A DNA stretch of 64,000 bases from positions 89,485-153,484 of the forward strand of contig NZ_FMAC01000008.1 of assembly GCF_900094555.1 (NCBI RefSeq). Direction: 5' to 3'. Below are positions 61,298 through 64,000 of the stretch, piece by piece. Below the pieces are notes generated by a model. The model worked only from the letters and a program-made list of their open reading frames with translations, was not told where the DNA came from and made no database searches. Position 1 is the first letter of the stretch, and every line of letters starts with the position of its first letter. Source of the stretch: Martinezella hainanensis. Its GTDB lineage: Bacteria; Pseudomonadota; Alphaproteobacteria; Rhizobiales; Rhizobiaceae. Position numbers and translations under genes: made by a program.

Positions 61298-61694
61298 ATC
61301 ATTGAGCCACCTCCCCCTCGAGGGGGAGGTCGCCGCAAAGTGGCGGGTGGGGGTGACTGGACTCACCGTTCGCCCGAAAGATCACCCCGCCCCGGCACTG
61401 CGTGCCGACCCTCCCCCTCAAGGGGAGGGTTGGATTGCGGGCCGGTCGCATTTATCCAATGTGGTGAGTTTACCCCCTCTGTCAGCTTCGCTGACATCTC
61501 CCGCAAAGGGGGGAGATCGTTGGGAGTTTGCTGCTGGCTCGACAAAGACAATACGCGTCAACTTCAACAGAGACGACGCCTACTTGATGAGCGAGAGAGC
61601 GCTACAAGCTAGCAATCTCCCCCTTGTGGGGGAGATGTCCCGATAGGGACAGAGGGGGGTGCGGCCTCTCCGCACCTTCAGGGCAGATAAACGA
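61298..61694. repeat. Mosaic of rhizobial intergenic palindromes
   Basis: About 400 bases without genes, made of palindromic pieces. CACCTCCCCCTCGAGGGGGA and CCCTCCCCCTCAAGGGGAGG appear near 61310-61430. CCCCCTCTGTCAGC / GCTGACATCTCC appear near 61473-61500. TCTCCCCCTTGTGGGGGAGA then TGTCCCGATAGGGACA follow near 61616-61655. The last piece shares GGGACAGAGGGGG with the palindrome at 6541-6576. Confidence 0.75.
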
Positions 61695-62621
61695 TTACAG
61701 CCCGATCTCATGCGCCCAGGGCGGATTGGCGCCGGCGCGCGAAACCGTGACTGCCGCAGCCTTGGCGCCCAGAGCCAGTGCATCCTGCAACGCCTTCTCG
61801 CTCAGCGAAGCCACCTGTGCCTTGGTCAGCAGATTGTTCATCTTCAGCGATGCCAGAATGCCGGCATCGAAAGTATCGCCAGCCCCTACGGTATCGACGA
61901 CGGTGACGCGCTCGCTCGGCACAGAGACCTTCAGCGACTTGGTGTAGCCGGTCGCGCCTTCCGCACCCTTGGTGACGACGACGAGCTTGGCGCCCTGACC
62001 CAGCCAATGGGCGGCGAGCTCATCGTGATTGCCGGAGATGCCGAACCATTCCAGATCCTCGTCGGAGAATTTGAGAATGTCGGACATGGCCGCCATCCGG
62101 CCGATGCGGCCCATATGGGCGGCCTTGTCCTTGATGAAGCCCGGGCGGATGTTCGGGTCGAGGGAGATCACGCGGGCCTGTTGCTCGCGCTTCATCAGCG
62201 CCTCGTAGGTCGCGCCGCACGGATCGGGGATCAGGCTGATCGCACCGAAATGTAGCGCTTCGCAATCATCGCCGAGCGTCGGAAGATCGGCTTCTGTGAT
62301 CATGCGGCCAGCCGTACCTTCGTCATAGAAGGCATAGGTCGCCTGGCCGTTGACGAGCTTGACGAAAGCGATCGTGCTCGGACGCGGCGTGATGGCGCAA
62401 TAGCTGAAATCGACCTTGGAGGCGGACAGCGTGTCGCGCAGGATCTCGCCCATCATGTCATCGGCAATGCCGGTGAAGAAGCCTGTGGGAATGCCGAGGC
62501 GCCCGAGCGCTATCGCGGTGTTGAAGATCGCGCCGCCGGCGTAAGGCGCAAAGCCCTTTTCGCCCAGCGTCGTATCCCGCGGCAGCATGTCGATCAAAGC
62601 TTCGCCACAGCACAATATCAT
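61695..62621 (-). CDS. Fructokinase / PfkB family carbohydrate kinase
   Basis: Protein of 308 residues of the ribokinase (PfkB) family: MILCCGEALIDMLPRD, substrate block YAGGAIFNTAIALGRLG (GG motif), SLDPNIRPGF, and the anion-hole/catalytic-base motif DTVGAGDTFDAG with the catalytic Asp. Length and motif set fit the rhizobial fructokinase (frk type), which phosphorylates fructose; another hexose or ketose is possible. It is convergent with pgi across the repeat-rich spacer. Confidence 0.88.
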   Translation of the reverse strand: MILCCGEALIDMLPRDTTLGEKGFAPYAGGAIFNTAIALGRLGIPTGFFTGIADDMMGEILRDTLSASKVDFSYCAITPRPSTIAFVKLVNGQATYAFYDEGTAGRMITEADLPTLGDDCEALHFGAISLIPDPCGATYEALMKREQQARVISLDPNIRPGFIKDKAAHMGRIGRMAAMSDILKFSDEDLEWFGISGNHDELAAHWLGQGAKLVVVTKGAEGATGYTKSLKVSVPSERVTVVDTVGAGDTFDAGILASLKMNNLLTKAQVASLSEKALQDALALGAKAAAVTVSRAGANPPWAHEIGL

Positions 62622-62698
62622 TCCGGCCTCCCAAAGAGCGCGTCTGTCGTGTCCAGTCTTATAAATCGATTAGATAGATTCAGTGCAAGAGCAAAGCG

Positions 62699-63397
62699 TC
62701 AGTTTGTGGGCAACTCCGAAATACCGCCGTTCCAGCCGGACCAGGCAAGCGGCGCGTTTAGAAAGGCTTCGACTTCCTCGAGCGTCTTGTCGTCGAACAG
62801 CTTCTGTTCCTTGGCGACGGCAAGCACCTCGCGCCAGGTCGTGATGTGATGCAGGTTGACCTTCCGGTTGGCAAAACGTTCGACCGCCTCAGGGAAGATG
62901 CCGTAGTAGAACAGCGCCATGCCATGATCGACAATGCCGCCGGCGGCACGGATCGCATCGATGAAGGTGAACATGCTGCCGCCGGCCGTCGTCAGATCCT
63001 CGATAACAAGCACGCGGGCGCCGTCCTTCATGTCGCCTTCGATCTGGGCGTTGCGGCCATGGCCCTTCGGCTGCTTGCGGACGTAGATCATCGGCAGGTT
63101 CAGGCGCTCGGCCAGGAAGGCGGCGAAGGGAATGCCCGCCGTTTCACCGCCGGCAACGCAATCGAACTGCTCGAAGCCGACATTGCGCACGATGATGCTG
63201 GCAGCGAAATCCATGACCGTCGAGCGGATGCGGGGATAGGAGATCAGCTTGCGGCAATCGATATAGACCGGGCTCGCCATGCCGGAGGCGAATTTGTAGG
63301 GCTTGTCGGCATTGAAGTGGACCGCCTTGATCTCCCAAAGCATCCTGGCCATCAGCTCAGCCATGACGGCGCGATCGGTGAATATCATCTGGGTCAT
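62699..63397 (-). CDS. pyrE: Orotate phosphoribosyltransferase
   Basis: Protein of 232 residues making OMP from orotate and PRPP. Visible are the PRPP-binding motif RVLVIEDLTTAGGSMFTFID, KFASGMASPVYIDCRKLISY, GGETAGIPFAAFLAERL and the flexible-loop lysine region YVRKQPKGHGRNAQIEG. The C-terminal extension (about 40 residues after the usual end) is normal for Rhizobiales. The fructokinase gene follows on the same strand after 77 bases, perhaps by chance. Confidence 0.95.
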   Translation of the reverse strand: MTQMIFTDRAVMAELMARMLWEIKAVHFNADKPYKFASGMASPVYIDCRKLISYPRIRSTVMDFAASIIVRNVGFEQFDCVAGGETAGIPFAAFLAERLNLPMIYVRKQPKGHGRNAQIEGDMKDGARVLVIEDLTTAGGSMFTFIDAIRAAGGIVDHGMALFYYGIFPEAVERFANRKVNLHHITTWREVLAVAKEQKLFDDKTLEEVEAFLNAPLAWSGWNGGISELPTN

Positions 63398-63523
63398 GCG
63401 GGGCCTCCTTCGCAGCGCTAATGTTCCAGCGGCAATAGCAGCAAGCGGCCCGAGTTTCCAGACGTATGAAAGGTTTTGCAGGTATCGCCGCGGCTGCCGC
63501 GGGCAAAGACGGGTCCGAGCGAA

Positions 63524-64000
63524 CTACCGGGCAAGCCCGAGGTCGGCAGGCAACATGGTCTTGAACAGCGCGATCACCTTGTCGCCCTCCTCGCGGTCGA
63601 TCGAAATCGCGTAACGGACGGCAGCGGCGACCAGCTGCATGGTCAATCGCGCTGTTCTTGCGAGCTCGGAATGGTCGCGCTCCGGCCAGAGGCGTTCGAG
63701 AACGGTAAGAAAAGCCTGGGAGTGCCACTCCATATCTTCGGCATCGACCTGCTGCAGCAGCTTGTCGGCATGGGTGGCGTGCCAGATGTCGCGCATGACG
63801 GGCTCTCCCAGAAACATCGCATAGTAGCCGTCGACGATCCGGCCAAGGGCTGACGGGAGCTGATCGCGGCTTTGGATCGCTATCAGCTCATCCTCGACGC
63901 ATTGCCGTCCCTGCTCGTTGAAGCGCTCGGCCAGCACGCGGATGATCGCTGTCTTGTCCGGGAAGTATTGATAGAGCGAGCCGAAGGACACGCCGGCCTT
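63524..64000 (-). CDS. TetR family transcriptional regulator, 5' end missing
   Basis: The frame is open to the right edge, so the gene is cut; at least 158 residues are visible. The first residues seen, KAGVSFGSLYQYFPDKTAII, are the end of a TetR helix-turn-helix (recognition helix and following turn). The rest (about 135 residues) is an all-helical effector domain (ALGRIVDGYYAMFLGEPVMR). The regulator's target and ligand are unknown; the divergent partner would lie to the right. Confidence 0.88.
   Translation of the reverse strand, partial: KAGVSFGSLYQYFPDKTAIIRVLAERFNEQGRQCVEDELIAIQSRDQLPSALGRIVDGYYAMFLGEPVMRDIWHATHADKLLQQVDAEDMEWHSQAFLTVLERLWPERDHSELARTARLTMQLVAAAVRYAISIDREEGDKVIALFKTMLPADLGLAR

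Overview
The window looks like chromosomal DNA of a Rhizobium/Agrobacterium-group alphaproteobacterium. GC is high. Diagnostic content is a PodJ-type Sel1/peptidoglycan-binding protein, the eukaryote-like glutamine synthetase GlnII beside a DUF2735 gene, GcrA, a SAM-II riboswitch before metZ, a PHO-boxed phoR-pstSCAB-phoU-phoB cluster and typical rhizobial intergenic palindromes. I see no transposase, integrase, phage structural gene or CRISPR array. The window reads as core genome with small accessory patches. All family names rest on motif recognition, since no database search was possible.

Layout. 1-3.0 kb: end of podJ, a TauE/SafE permease and its TIGR02186 partner. 3.2-6.5 kb: PdeM nuclease and DEXH helicase of the ligase-associated DNA-repair set, without the ligase. 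6.7-9.5 kb: Rrf2 regulator with an AhpD-like protein, then glnII (with a visible sigma-54 promoter) and DUF2735. 9.5-18.2 kb: YitT protein, methyltransferase, small envelope proteins, MATE pump, pyrD, a LexA-like S24 regulator followed by an SNase-like protein, and TerB. 18.3-26.2 kb: solute-binding protein, chemoreceptor, acyltransferase, MFS/LysR divergent pair, VOC protein and a secreted glycosidase-like protein.

26.2-34.8 kb: tRNA-Gly, dcd, SAM-II/metZ, a small DnaB-like ATPase, apaG, hslO, argF, argD and gcrA, an amino-acid and housekeeping block. 34.9-43.7 kb: the phosphate regulon phoR-pstSCAB-phoU-phoB on the minus strand, with a polyphosphate kinase 2 gene divergent from it. 43.8-51.7 kb: membrane-anchored hypothetical, flavin oxidoreductase, tRNA-Thr, DUF982, a methyltransferase/glycosyltransferase pair, a monooxygenase, two duplicated His-rich secreted proteins and a LysR-type protein carrying two HTH domains. 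52.1-56.0 kb: four-gene osmoprotectant ABC transporter of the YehZYXW type. 56.0-64.0 kb: YciI, VOC, PRC-barrel, acyl-CoA ligase, pgi, fructokinase, pyrE and a cut-off TetR gene.

The strongest observations are regulatory. The SAM-II aptamer is followed by two mutually exclusive hairpins. Five GANTC (CcrM) sites lie upstream of gcrA. Three PHO half-sites with 11-bp spacing precede pstS. A GG-N10-GC sigma-54 promoter precedes glnII. Nearly identical 16-bp palindromes precede the flavin oxidoreductase and the acyl-CoA ligase, suggesting one shared regulator. I found no convincing wholly new multi-gene system. The most unusual proteins are the double-HTH LysR, the His-rich pair, and the SNase-like protein whose active-site positions look substituted.
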